A DNA stretch of 64,000 nucleotides from Streptomyces cinerochromogenes (GTDB lineage: Bacteria; Actinomycetota; Actinomycetes; Streptomycetales; Streptomycetaceae). The notes below the pieces were generated by a model. It was given only the letters and a program-made list of their open reading frames with translations, did no database searches and was not told the DNA's origin. Made by a program: the position numbers and the translations under genes. The DNA lies in the NCBI RefSeq assembly GCF_014648635.1, contig NZ_BMRM01000012.1, positions 62,001 through 126,000 on the forward strand, in the 5' to 3' direction. Below, piece after piece: positions 26,242 to 34,308 of the stretch (position 1 is its first letter; every line of letters starts with the position of its first letter).

Positions 26242-26255
26242 ACGAAGGAGAGTCA

Positions 26256-26816
26256 TTGAACGCCTTCTGCTTTCGATCGAGAAGCGTCTTCGGTGTCGCT
26301 GTCATCGCGGTCGCCGTGCTTCTGGTCGCTGTTTCCGGGTGCGGCAGCCCTAAGAAGCAGCGTGAGTACGCGGTTCCGCACTCATTGTGTGGCATTCCGG
26401 TCAACCATAATGAACTCGCGCCTTTCATGCCTGCTGGTAAAAAATTGACCATCCGGAAGAAGGTCCCCGACTCTCTGTCGTGGGTTTGCCAGGTTCGCAT
26501 CGACTCTCGTGTAGCGGTGGAGATCAGGCAGATGTGGTTGACGAGCAGCAGCACCGCGTACTTCGTGGGGGGACAGGCGGACTCACGGCTCGACCGCGAA
26601 GCTGAGGGCGGAAGGTTTCTCTATTCCGGCTGGGAGGCATTCGGGAAGACGAGGCGGTGTACGCACAGAAAGCTCCCAGGAAGTCACATCTTCACCGCAT
26701 TTCAGATGCGGTCGTCCGACCACCGGGACGCCGATGCGATGAGGCACCTCATCATCGGGTACACAAATGCCGTCGAAGACACGGCCATCTGCAAAGAAGG
26801 TAGATCCTTCGCCTGA
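26256..26816 (+). CDS. Putative lipoprotein downstream of WXG100-like gene
   Basis: A 186-residue protein. TTG 26256 is chosen because GAAGGAG lies 5 bases upstream; the frame also opens from GTG 26238. A signal with lipobox AVSGC (residues about 28-32) predicts lipid anchoring outside the membrane. The mature part has four Cys (SLCGI, WVCQV, RRCTH, AICKE) and no known motif. Lower GC than its surroundings and the toxin-plus-next-gene arrangement allow an immunity role on the cell surface. This is inference. Confidence 0.75.
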   Translation: MNAFCFRSRSVFGVAVIAVAVLLVAVSGCGSPKKQREYAVPHSLCGIPVNHNELAPFMPAGKKLTIRKKVPDSLSWVCQVRIDSRVAVEIRQMWLTSSSTAYFVGGQADSRLDREAEGGRFLYSGWEAFGKTRRCTHRKLPGSHIFTAFQMRSSDHRDADAMRHLIIGYTNAVEDTAICKEGRSFA

Positions 26817-26824
26817 AGGATCTA
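26801..26824. terminator. Bidirectional hairpin spanning both stop codons
   Basis: TAGATCCTTC-GCCT-GAAGGATCTA is a perfect 10-bp stem with tetraloop between convergent genes. Both stop codons lie inside or at the edge of the stem. Confidence 0.7.
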
Positions 26825-27205
26825 GACCTGCACTTCGGCCTCGATCTCGATTCGAACACCCGCATCCAGCCCCCACCCCGCCATCGCCCCCGCCCCCGCC
26901 TCCAGTACATGCCGTGCCCGCAGGCGGGGCAGGCCCAGGCGGCCCGGGGGCATGGTGTGGACGGCGATGACGGTGAGGTGGCGGTCCAGGTAGGCGACGT
27001 CGATCGGGATGCGCATGCCGAAGGTGTGCACCCCGCTCGCCGGCGACAGCAACAGCGCCCCCTCGACACAGTCCCGGCCCAGGAGACCCTTGGTCCGGGC
27101 CCGGTAGGAGGCGGCGATCTCCAGGGGAACCCGTGCGGCGGGCGTCGCCGCCCCGGAACCCGTCCGCACGATCAGGTGCCCACGGCCGTCCCGCCAGCGT
27201 CCCAT
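26822..27205 (-). CDS. DUF192 family protein
   Basis: A 127-residue protein. ATG 27205 is preceded by GGGAGGGCAGGAC. The DUF192 pattern is clear: RTKGLLGRDCVEGALLL (about 35-51) and GVHTFGMRIPIDVAYLD (about 54-71). The family is a small beta-barrel of unknown role, often secreted elsewhere, but here there is no signal peptide. In Streptomyces it often neighbours Tad/type II secretion genes, as seen here. Confidence 0.9.
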   Translation of the reverse strand: MGRWRDGRGHLIVRTGSGAATPAARVPLEIAASYRARTKGLLGRDCVEGALLLSPASGVHTFGMRIPIDVAYLDRHLTVIAVHTMPPGRLGLPRLRARHVLEAGAGAMAGWGLDAGVRIEIEAEVQV

Positions 27206-27292
27206 GTCCTGCCCTCCCCTTCCCCCGGCCGCGAACTCGCCGTCCGCGTAAATGTGTTGTACTTCCCCGTTCTCCCCACTAGGAAGAGCACC

Positions 27293-28162
27293 ATGACTGG
27301 ACTCGGTGTCGTGTTCCGCCCCCAGCTTCCTCCCGAGCGGCTGCGGGACATCGCACGCCTCGCGGACTCGACGGGACTCGACGAGCTGTGGCTGTGGGAG
27401 GACTGCTTCCTGGAGGGCGGGGTGTCCACGGCCGCCGCCGCGCTGGCCTGGACCGAGCGGGTGCGGGTCGGGATCGGGCTGTTGCCCGTGCCGCTCAGGA
27501 ATGTCGCCGTCACCGCCATGGAGGCCGCCTCGCTGGAGCGGATGTTCCCCGGCCGGGCCATCCTGACCGTGGGACACGGGGTGCAGGACTGGATGGGGCA
27601 GGTCGGCGCCCGCGCCGCGTCCCCGCTCGGCCTGCTCGGCGAGCATCTCGACGCCCTGCGGGCCCTGCTGCGCGGCGAGCGGCTCAGCGTACGCGGGCGG
27701 TACGTCCAGTTGGACGACGTAGCCCTCGACTGGCCCCCGCAGCGTCCGGTCGACATCCTCGCGGGCGGCACCGGACCCCGTACGCTCCGGCTCTCCGGCG
27801 AGAAGGCCGACGGCACCCTCCTCACCGCCGCCACCTCGGCGGACGGTGTACGGCGGGCCCGGGAGCTGGTGGCGGAGGGGCGGCGGGCGGCCGGACGCGG
27901 CGGCTCGCACCGGATCGTCGTCTACCTCCTGGCCGCCACGGGCACCGGCGCCGAGGACCGGCTGCGCGCCGAACTCCTCGCCGAGGGGCTGGAGTCCGGG
28001 GACGCGGGGGTCGCCGGGGACGCGGGCGCGGTGGCCGAGGCGGTACGGGGGCTGGCCGAGGCCGGTGCGGACACCGTCGTACTGCAGCCGACGGCGGACG
28101 AGCCCGACCCGGAGGGGTTCGTGCGCTTCGCCGCGGAGGAGGTCCGGCCGCTGCTGCCCTGA
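27293..28162 (+). CDS. LLM-class flavin-dependent oxidoreductase
   Basis: A 289-residue luciferase-like monooxygenase fold with ATG 27293 and an AGGA site. The start LGVVFRPQLPPERLRDIARLAD and the segment GIGLLPVPLRNVAVTAMEAAS followed by GRAILTVGHGVQDWMGQVG are typical of F420/FMN-dependent LLM enzymes. DILAGGTGPRTLRL is a cofactor-phosphate-binding stretch. The substrate cannot be predicted. Confidence 0.92.
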   Translation: MTGLGVVFRPQLPPERLRDIARLADSTGLDELWLWEDCFLEGGVSTAAAALAWTERVRVGIGLLPVPLRNVAVTAMEAASLERMFPGRAILTVGHGVQDWMGQVGARAASPLGLLGEHLDALRALLRGERLSVRGRYVQLDDVALDWPPQRPVDILAGGTGPRTLRLSGEKADGTLLTAATSADGVRRARELVAEGRRAAGRGGSHRIVVYLLAATGTGAEDRLRAELLAEGLESGDAGVAGDAGAVAEAVRGLAEAGADTVVLQPTADEPDPEGFVRFAAEEVRPLLP

Positions 28163-28241
28163 CGGGGACGAGGGCGGGGTCGGGCTGGGCGTCGCCGCTG
28201 GTCAGGGGGCGTTGTCAGTGGCGGGTGTCACACTGCCCGGC

Positions 28242-28769
28242 ATGACTGGGAAGAGCGACGCCGACATCCGCGAGGCCGTGTCCCTGCGGCCCGTCACCGA
28301 CGACGACCTGGAGGCCTTTTTCGCCTACGAGCACGACCCCGAGGCCGTCAGGCGGTCGAGGTTCACGCCCCGGCCGCGCGAACGCTTCTTCCCGCACTGG
28401 CGGAACCGGGTGCTCGGCGACCCCGACTGTCTGGTGCGGACGGTCGCCGTCGGCGGGGAGGCCGCCGGGAGCGTCGTGTCCTGGACGCAGGACGGACGGC
28501 GGTTCGTCGGTTACTGGCTCGGGCGGCCGTACTGGGGCCGTGGCATCGGCACCCGCGCACTCGGCCTCTTCCTGCGGCTGGACCCGGTCCGCCCCCTGTA
28601 CGCCGACCCCTTCTCCGGCAACACCGCCTCCGTACGGCTCCTGGAGAGACACGGCTTCGAGCGCTCCGGCACGGTCCGTCACGGCACGGACGAGCATGTG
28701 CTGCTGGTCCTCAGGGGAGCCGCCGGGGATGGTCGTGAGGAGCCGGGGGGAGAGAAGGAGAAGGGGTGA
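28242..28769 (+). CDS. GNAT-family N-acetyltransferase
   Basis: A 175-residue GNAT enzyme. RPYWGRGIGTRAL supplies the acetyl-CoA pyrophosphate loop, and SGNTASVRLLERHGFERSG is the C-terminal GNAT motif. It resembles RimJ/RimL-type transferases. The start may be ATG 28242 or GTG 28218; neither has a strong ribosome site. The acceptor substrate is unknown. It is about 80 bases after the LLM gene. Confidence 0.9.
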   Translation: MTGKSDADIREAVSLRPVTDDDLEAFFAYEHDPEAVRRSRFTPRPRERFFPHWRNRVLGDPDCLVRTVAVGGEAAGSVVSWTQDGRRFVGYWLGRPYWGRGIGTRALGLFLRLDPVRPLYADPFSGNTASVRLLERHGFERSGTVRHGTDEHVLLVLRGAAGDGREEPGGEKEKG

Positions 28770-29059
28770 CGGACGGACCGCGCCGGCAGGGCGCCCACGC
28801 GGACGCCGCCTTCCTCGAGCCATGAGGCTTCGCCCGCCCCTGGAGGTGCCATGCCCCGCCGGGCTGACCCGCCTCCCGCGGGGCACCCCGCGGCCCCCAT
28901 ACCCCCCTCGTCCCCACAGCACCTCCGCCCCAAGCACCCCCCTCGTCCCCACAGCACCCCCGCCCCACAGCACCCGCCCCCACAGCCCACCCCCGCCGGC
29001 GGTCCCTCGACCGTGGAAATCGGCAGGAAACGGCGGTCCTCCCCTGAGATCATGGCCGT
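28770..29059. other. C-rich intergenic region with degenerate repeats
   Basis: No credible gene. From about 28905 to 29000 the plus strand consists of imperfect C-rich units based on CCCCTCGTCCCCACAGCACC. The 5' half has no clear terminator or promoter. It may be a degenerate minisatellite. Confidence 0.5.
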
Positions 29060-29845
29060 ATGACGCCGCACCGCTCGTTCGAAGACCTCCTGGCCGAGGG
29101 CGCCGACGTGCCGACCGACGGCTGGGACTTCTCGTGGTTCGAGGGCCGGGCCACCGAGGCGCGGCCGTCGTGGGGGTATGCGCGGTCGGCGGGGGAGCGG
29201 CTGGCCGGGGCCGAGGCCGTGCTGGACATCCAGACCGGCGGCGGGGAGGTGCTGGACTTCGCGCTGGGCCGGGCGGAGCCGGACCGGCCGCTGCTGGTCG
29301 CGGCGACGGAGGGATGGCCGCCGAACGTGGCCAAGGCCACGGCGCTGCTGCGGCCCCGCGGGGTCGTCGTGGTCGCCGCCCCCGACGACGCACCGTTGCC
29401 GTTCGCGGACGAGGCGTTCGACCTGGTGCTCAGCCGGCATCCGGTGCGCCCGCACTGGGAGGAGATCGCCAGGGTGCTGCGGCCCGGCGGGACGTACTTC
29501 GCCCAGCATGTGGGTCCCAGCAGCGTCTTCGAGCTGGTCGAGTACTTCCTCGGGCCGCAGCCGGAGGAGGTGCGCCGTGCCCGCGACCCCGAGGGCGAGC
29601 GGGCCGACGCCGAGGCGGCGGGTCTTGAGGTGGCCGGGCTGCGGGCGGAGCGGCTGCGGATGGAGTTCCACGACATCGCCGCGGTCGTCCACTTCCTGCG
29701 GAAGGTCGTCTGGATGGTCCCGGGCTTCACGGTCCAGGCGTACGAGCCGCAACTCCGGGCGCTGCACGAGCGGATCGAGAAAGAGGGGCCGTTCGTCGCG
29801 CACAGCGCCCGGCACCTCTTCGACGTACGCAAGCCGGCTCGTTGA
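29060..29845 (+). CDS. Class I SAM-dependent methyltransferase
   Basis: A 261-residue protein. Motif I is AVLDIQTGGGEVLDF (about 53-67), the acidic post-II region is PLPFADEAFDLVLSRHPV, and the post-III strand is LRPGGTYFAQHVG. These match Methyltransf_11-type enzymes. The C-terminus has a mixed helical substrate cap. No neighbouring pathway identifies the substrate. A good ATG start lies in GGCCGTATG context without a strong SD. Confidence 0.88.
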   Translation: MTPHRSFEDLLAEGADVPTDGWDFSWFEGRATEARPSWGYARSAGERLAGAEAVLDIQTGGGEVLDFALGRAEPDRPLLVAATEGWPPNVAKATALLRPRGVVVVAAPDDAPLPFADEAFDLVLSRHPVRPHWEEIARVLRPGGTYFAQHVGPSSVFELVEYFLGPQPEEVRRARDPEGERADAEAAGLEVAGLRAERLRMEFHDIAAVVHFLRKVVWMVPGFTVQAYEPQLRALHERIEKEGPFVAHSARHLFDVRKPAR

Positions 29846-30278
29846 CGGCGTGCGCAACCGGTCCTCCGTCGGAAGTTCGACGGGAGTTCTCTCAGGGTTT
29901 CCACATTGTTATCAGCCCAGGTTTCACATGAGCCTCACCGGTCACGTAAGTTCAGACCAAGGTTATTCGCGTGAGCAAAGCTGCGCGGCCGGTACCGCGC
30001 AGTGGAGGGGGCTGCGCGGTGCCGTGGGGCCGGGTGATCTTCCTTCGGCCGGGAGAGCGGAATCGTCAAGTCCACCATTCGCTGACGCCGTAGCCCGTCG
30101 GAGGGACTCCGGGCAACTCGCCGATGCACCCCCAAGGTGGCCTAATCCCTGCGAATCTCAACGCATCGAGCGGATTTACCTCTGGTTCCGCTGTGAATAG
30201 GCCCGGAAACGCCGCTGAATCTCACGTTCCGCGACCAGCGGCGCGTTGCCGGATGATTCCGGAGAGTAGTTGTGGCGC
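29846..30278. other. Non-coding region upstream of C-rich RNA candidate
   Basis: About 430 bases with no supported gene on either strand. Frames here are Arg/Pro-rich and lack ribosome sites. AT content is higher than nearby (for example near 29890-29960). I found no tRNA arms and no known riboswitch core. Confidence 0.5.
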
Positions 30279-30368
30279 GCCGATGCACCCACCATCCCTT
30301 ACGAAGGGTTATGGTGGAAACCCCCCCTCGGGCCGGTCCGTCTCCCCCCCACGGACCGGCCCGTTTTT
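30279..30368 (+). ncRNA. Candidate small RNA with C-rich hairpins (6C-like)
   Basis: Hairpin 1 at 30289-30317 has outer stem CCACCAT/ATGGTGG and inner stem CCCTT/AAGGG. A run of seven C follows at 30321-30327. Hairpin 2 at 30330-30362 has a perfect 12-bp stem, a loop holding seven C, and then five T. A weak promoter (TTGCCG at 30246, TAGTTG at 30267) would start transcription near 30279. The actinobacterial 6C RNA has two C-rich-loop hairpins ending in a terminator; only one loop fits exactly here, so membership is tentative. Alternatively it is just a terminator for upstream transcription. Confidence 0.4.
30330..30368 (+). terminator. Strong intrinsic terminator with C7 loop
   Basis: GGGCCGGTCCGT and ACGGACCGGCCC pair perfectly over 12 bp around loop CTCCCCCCC, followed by GTTTTT. 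It is one of the few U-tract terminators in the window, and lies 222 bases before uppS. Confidence 0.85.
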
Positions 30369-30589
30369 CGTCCGTCGGGAACCTCCGGGCCCCCCGGGCC
30401 CCGGAACCCCCCCGCCCCCGGTTCCCCCGCCCGGGACCCCCCGAACGGCCTCCCCCCGGGAACCGGTCGGCACCCGGCCCCGTCCCCCTCAGGGGCGGGC
30501 CGTGACCAACCCCCGATCAGCGGTAGGCTCAACGGCTCCGGCACCCCATACCCCGCGCCCACCCCCGCGCCCAACCCCCGGAGGGTCAC

Positions 30590-31363
30590 GTGAACCTGCG
30601 CGACAAGCTGCGCGGCCTGCTCGTCAGGCTCTACGCACGCCGGGTGGAAGGCCACCTGGACCACGCTCAGGTGCCCAAGCACATCGGCGTCATCATGGAC
30701 GGCAACCGCCGCTGGGCGAAGGCGTCCGGCTCCAGCACCGTCCACGGACACCGGGCCGGTGCCGAGAAGATCGAGGAGTTCCTCGGCTGGTGCAGCGAGA
30801 CCGACGTCGAGGTCGTCACCCTGTGGCTGCTGTCCACCGACAACTTCGACCGGCCGCAGGAGGAACTCGTCCCCCTGCTCGGCATCATCGAGGACGTCGT
30901 CCGCACCCTCGCCGCGGACGGCCGCTGGCGCGTCCACCATGTCGGCACCATGGACCTGCTGCCCGCGCAGATGCAGACGGCGCTGAAGGAGGCCGAGGAG
31001 GCCACCGCCCACATCGACGGGATACTCGTCAACGTCGCCATCGGCTACGGCGGCCGGCAGGAGATCGCCGACGCCGTGCGCTCCATGCTGCACGACGCGC
31101 ACGACAAGGGCGTGTCGATGGAGGAGCTCGCCGACTCCGTCGACATCGACATGATCGGCCGTCACCTGTACACCGGCGCCCAGCCCGACCCGGACCTGGT
31201 GATCCGCACCAGCGGCGAGCAGCGGCTGTCCGGATTCATGCTCTGGCAGACCGCTCACTCGGAGTACTACTTCTGCGAGGTCTTCTGGCCGGCGTTCCGG
31301 AAGGTCGACTTCCTGCGCGCCCTGCGCGACTACGCCGCACGTCACCGCCGCTACGGCGGCTGA
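30590..31363 (+). CDS. uppS: Isoprenyl (undecaprenyl) diphosphate synthase
   Basis: A 257-residue cis-prenyltransferase. GTG 30590 follows GGAGGGTCAC. HIGVIMDGNRRWA (31-43) holds catalytic Asp37, and LWLLSTDNFDR, DLVIRTSGEQRLSGFMLW and the C-terminal FWPAFRKVDFLRAL complete the family pattern. It condenses isopentenyl diphosphates into the polyprenyl lipid carrier for cell wall synthesis. Streptomyces usually have more than one such enzyme, so chain length is uncertain. Confidence 0.95.
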   Translation: MNLRDKLRGLLVRLYARRVEGHLDHAQVPKHIGVIMDGNRRWAKASGSSTVHGHRAGAEKIEEFLGWCSETDVEVVTLWLLSTDNFDRPQEELVPLLGIIEDVVRTLAADGRWRVHHVGTMDLLPAQMQTALKEAEEATAHIDGILVNVAIGYGGRQEIADAVRSMLHDAHDKGVSMEELADSVDIDMIGRHLYTGAQPDPDLVIRTSGEQRLSGFMLWQTAHSEYYFCEVFWPAFRKVDFLRALRDYAARHRRYGG

Positions 31364-31383
31364 CCGCCCGCGCCGCCCCGTCC

Positions 31384-31411
31384 CGCCCCGTCGCCGCCCG
31401 GTGACGGGGCG
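31384..31411 (+). terminator. Probable terminator after uppS
   Basis: CGCCCCGTC and GACGGGGCG form a 9-bp stem with a 10-base loop, followed by TCGTCGTTC, 20 bases after the uppS stop. Confidence 0.65.
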
Positions 31412-31720
31412 TCGTCGTTCACCCGGATCACCGGGCGCGTAACGAGGAGTTCACCGGCGCGCTGTTGGCCACATTTGCATGGCAGCGCATGTTCGAGGGC
31501 ATAGACCAAACAGGTCGACACCCGAACCACGGGCGTCGGATCTCAGCGGACGGCAGGGAGCCGTCCGCCCGGGAGGCCCTTTGCACCAGCCCGACCGTGC
31601 GGTCTCTGCACGGAAGCAGCCGCGGAGGGCCGGTTCACGGCCCGCCGTGCGCGAGGGCCAGACACCGGTCCAGCATCACTTCGTCGCTCCCCGACCTCAT
31701 CCGAGGGGGTACGTTCTTCC
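31412..31720 (+). other. Intergenic region with probable phoH promoter
   Basis: No supported gene. Small frames here are Arg/Pro/His-rich. TACGTT at 31710-31715 is a good -10 element only 5-8 bases before the two adjacent GTG codons of the phoH gene, which suggests a leaderless transcript. A second short hairpin (CCCGG/CCGGG) lies near 31422-31435. Confidence 0.5.
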
Positions 31721-33046
31721 GTGGTGACCAGCACAAAGCGCCACAAGCCCGACCGGCGCACGTATGTTCTCGACACCAGCGTCCTGCTGGCCGACCCGAA
31801 CGCCCTGGCCCGCTTCGACGAGCACGAGGTCGTGCTCCCCATCGTGGTGGTCACGGAGCTGGAGGCCAAGCGGCACCACCCCGAGCTCGGCTACTTCGCC
31901 CGGCAGGCCCTGCGCCTGCTCGACGAGTACCGGGTGAGGCACGGCCGTCTCGACGCCCCCATCCCGATCGGGGACCTCGGCGGCACGATCCGTGTCGAGC
32001 TCAACCACTCGGACCCCAGCGTGCTGCCCACCGGCTACCGCCTGGGGGACAACGACTCCCGCATCCTCGCGGTGGCCCGCAACCTGCAGGCCGAGGGGTT
32101 CGACGTCACCGTCGTGTCGAAGGACCTGCCGCTCAGGATCAAGGCGTCCTCGGTCGGCCTCCTCGCCGAGGAGTACCGGGCCGAACTCGCCATCACGGAG
32201 AACTCCGGCTGGACCGGGATGACCGAACTCACCCTGCCGGGCGAGCAGGTGGACATCCTCTTCGAGGAAGGACACGTGTACGTCCCGGAGGCGGCCGGTC
32301 TCCCCGTGCACACCGGTCTGACCATCCAGTCCGAGCGCGGCAGGGCCCTCGGCCGGGTCACCGCCGAGGGCAACGTCCGGCTGGTGCGCGGCGACCGGGA
32401 GGCGTTCGGCATCAAGGGCCGCAGCGCCGAGCAGCGCATCGCGCTCGACCTGCTGCTCGACCCGGACATCGGCATCGTCTCGATGGGCGGCCGCGCCGGC
32501 ACCGGAAAGTCGGCGCTGGCGCTGTGCGCGGGCCTGGAGGCGGTCCTGGAGCGCCGCCAGCACCAGAAGGTGATGGTCTTCCGGCCGCTGTACGCCGTCG
32601 GCGGGCAGGAGCTGGGCTATCTGCCGGGCACCGAGGCGGAGAAGATGAGCCCGTGGGCGCAGGCCGTCTTCGACACCCTCTCGGCGGTCACCAGCCGTGA
32701 GGTCATCGAGGAGGTCACCGCGCGCGGGATGCTGGAGGTGCTCCCGCTCACCCACATCCGCGGGCGCTCGCTGCACGACGCGTTCGTGATCGTGGACGAG
32801 GCCCAGTCGCTGGAGAAGAACGTCCTGCTGACCGTGCTGTCGCGGATCGGCGCCAACTCGCGGGTCGTTCTCACCCATGACGTGGCACAGCGGGACAATC
32901 TGCGCGTAGGCCGTTATGACGGAGTCGTCGCCGTCGTGGAGAAACTGAAGGGACATCCCCTCTTCGCCCACGTCACGCTGACTCGGTCCGAGAGGTCCCA
33001 GATTGCCGCGCTTGTGACCGAAATGCTGGAGGACGGCCACATCTGA
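31721..33046 (+). CDS. PIN-PhoH (PhoH2-type) ribonuclease/ATPase
   Basis: A 441-residue fusion. The N-terminal PIN nuclease domain (about 12-140) has VLDTSVLL with Asp18 and GDNDSRILAVA with acidic residues. A linker follows, then the PhoH ATPase domain with Walker A GRAGTGKS (257-264), FVIVDEAQS (Walker B) and SRVVLTHDVAQRD. Actinobacterial PhoH2 proteins are RNA helicases with PIN ribonuclease activity. GTG 31721 or 31724 may be the start. Confidence 0.93.
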   Translation: MVTSTKRHKPDRRTYVLDTSVLLADPNALARFDEHEVVLPIVVVTELEAKRHHPELGYFARQALRLLDEYRVRHGRLDAPIPIGDLGGTIRVELNHSDPSVLPTGYRLGDNDSRILAVARNLQAEGFDVTVVSKDLPLRIKASSVGLLAEEYRAELAITENSGWTGMTELTLPGEQVDILFEEGHVYVPEAAGLPVHTGLTIQSERGRALGRVTAEGNVRLVRGDREAFGIKGRSAEQRIALDLLLDPDIGIVSMGGRAGTGKSALALCAGLEAVLERRQHQKVMVFRPLYAVGGQELGYLPGTEAEKMSPWAQAVFDTLSAVTSREVIEEVTARGMLEVLPLTHIRGRSLHDAFVIVDEAQSLEKNVLLTVLSRIGANSRVVLTHDVAQRDNLRVGRYDGVVAVVEKLKGHPLFAHVTLTRSERSQIAALVTEMLEDGHI

Positions 33047-33065
33047 CCTCTCCTGCCCGGCAGTT

Positions 33066-33108
33066 GGCGCCGTCCGGCAAAAGGCCAAGAGCCTAGCCGG
33101 GCGGCGCC
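33066..33108 (+). terminator. Terminator after phoH gene
   Basis: GGCGCCGTCCGGC pairs with GCCGGGCGGCGCC over 13 positions (one G-U), with a 17-base loop followed by TTCGT. It lies 20 bases after the stop. Confidence 0.75.
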
Positions 33109-33151
33109 TTCGTGCGTGGGGCTTTCCTGAAATCCCCGGGGCCAAACGGGA

Positions 33152-33165
33152 TGTGAGCTTTCACA
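33152..33165. promoter_or_regulatory. Interrupted palindrome TGTGA-N4-TCACA
   Basis: TGTGAGCTTTCACA lies in the 400-base leader/promoter region of the transglycosylase gene. Five-base arms are perfect and resemble a Crp-type half-site pair, but the spacing is two bases shorter than the E. coli Crp consensus. No gene lies in 33109-33446. Confidence 0.35.
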
Positions 33166-33446
33166 CGCAACACAGAATTGCCACGCGGCGTCCGGTTACG
33201 GCAGAGTCTCACTCCTGTCAGGCCCCGCATACGACACACCTGTACCCCCAGCGGTACAGCACCACCCAAGCACCGCCAACTCCATAGAGTTCGTCGTATG
33301 CCGCCCGAGCACCACGCGGCGCTCCCTTCGGGGGAGTTGCCCACCGGGCCCGCGCCTCCCGTGACCCCGCAGTTGGGAGGCCAGTGTCAGGGGCACGATT
33401 GCGTCCGCCAGGGTCACCGAAGCGGGCGATGCTGGAAGGAAACCGT

Positions 33447-34157
33447 GTGAGCCGGATTTCGGTCCGGGGATTCGCAGTGGCCTCGGCCACCGCGGTCACC
33501 GCTGTCGGAAGCGTCGTCGGCGTTGCCTCGGGCAGCACCGCGCAGACCAACGACGCCGAGGCTACGGCAGCCGACACCACGCTCCTCGCGGACATACCCG
33601 CGGGTCAGCAGGCGCAGGTGCAGGCCGCTTCCCTGACGCAGCAGGCCGACGCCCAGGCCATCGCCGCGGACGTGAGCGCCAAGAAGGACGCCGAGGAAGC
33701 CGCCCGCAAGGCAGCCGCCGAGACGGCGATCGCCAAGAAGGAGGCCGCCGAGAAGGCAGCCGCCAAGGCCGCCAAGGAGGCCAAGGAGCGCGCCGAGGCG
33801 AAGACCGCGGCCAGCCGTGGCACCGACGTCCGCGACTCCTCCAGCTTCCCGACCCAGAGCAGCTACACGGTGGCGCAGATCCAGGCGATGGCGCGTCAGA
33901 TGGTGGCCGGCGGGCAGTACCAGTGCTTCAGCAACATCGTGGACCACGAGTCCAGCTGGAACTACCGCGCGGTGAACGCCTCCTCCGGTGCCTACGGTCT
34001 CTTCCAGGCCCTGCCCGGCTCCAAGATGGCCTCCGCCGGCGCCGACTGGCAGACCAACCCGGCCACGCAGATCAAGTGGGGCCTCAACTACATGAACAGC
34101 CGCTACGGCAGCCCGTGCCAGGCCTGGTCCTTCTGGCAGGCCAACCACTGGTACTAG
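33447..34157 (+). CDS. Secreted lysozyme-like lytic transglycosylase
   Basis: A 236-residue protein. GTG 33447 is chosen for its GGAAGGA site 6 bases upstream; ATG 33429 is in frame. A signal peptide (1-35) precedes an Ala/Lys/Glu-rich helical stalk (75-125), then an SLT/lysozyme-like domain (about 140-236) with HESSWN (catalytic candidate Glu168) and GAYGLFQALPGSKMAS. Cys160 and Cys224 may form a disulfide. It should cleave peptidoglycan during growth or germination, like the S. coelicolor Rpf/Swl family of cell wall hydrolases. Confidence 0.93.
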   Translation: MSRISVRGFAVASATAVTAVGSVVGVASGSTAQTNDAEATAADTTLLADIPAGQQAQVQAASLTQQADAQAIAADVSAKKDAEEAARKAAAETAIAKKEAAEKAAAKAAKEAKERAEAKTAASRGTDVRDSSSFPTQSSYTVAQIQAMARQMVAGGQYQCFSNIVDHESSWNYRAVNASSGAYGLFQALPGSKMASAGADWQTNPATQIKWGLNYMNSRYGSPCQAWSFWQANHWY

Positions 34158-34197
34158 GCGCCGCGCCGGATCCGGTCGGCCCCTCTCCACCTCGCGC

Positions 34198-34226
34198 AGC
34201 CCCTCCCCGTCCTCAGGGGAGGGGCT
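34198..34226 (+). terminator. Terminator after transglycosylase
   Basis: AGCCCCTCCCC and GGGGAGGGGCT form an 11-bp perfect stem with a 7-base loop, followed by TTCG, 40 bases after the stop. Confidence 0.8.
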
Positions 34227-34308
34227 TTCGCCCTGTACGGTCGTATCCGGACGACTCCCGGGGGGAGTGGTGGCGAGCACCCGGGGACGCGGGGGAAGAG
34301 GACGGATC

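Noticed and set aside
29846..30590. Search for a riboswitch or tRNA in the 740-base gap
   Set aside because: No T-arm (GTTCRANYC) with acceptor pairing and no c-di-AMP, cobalamin or TPP core sequence was found. Only the C-rich hairpins are retained.
31479..31727. 82-codon frame ending just inside the phoH start, positioned like the mycobacterial PhoAT antitoxin gene
   Set aside because: Its composition is Arg/Pro/His-rich like non-coding GC DNA, no ribosome site is seen, and a -10 element at 31710 would start the phoH transcript after it.
33047..33446. c-di-AMP (ydaO) riboswitch before the transglycosylase gene
   Set aside because: The conserved cores of the motif (GACAGCTAAC type) are absent on the plus strand.
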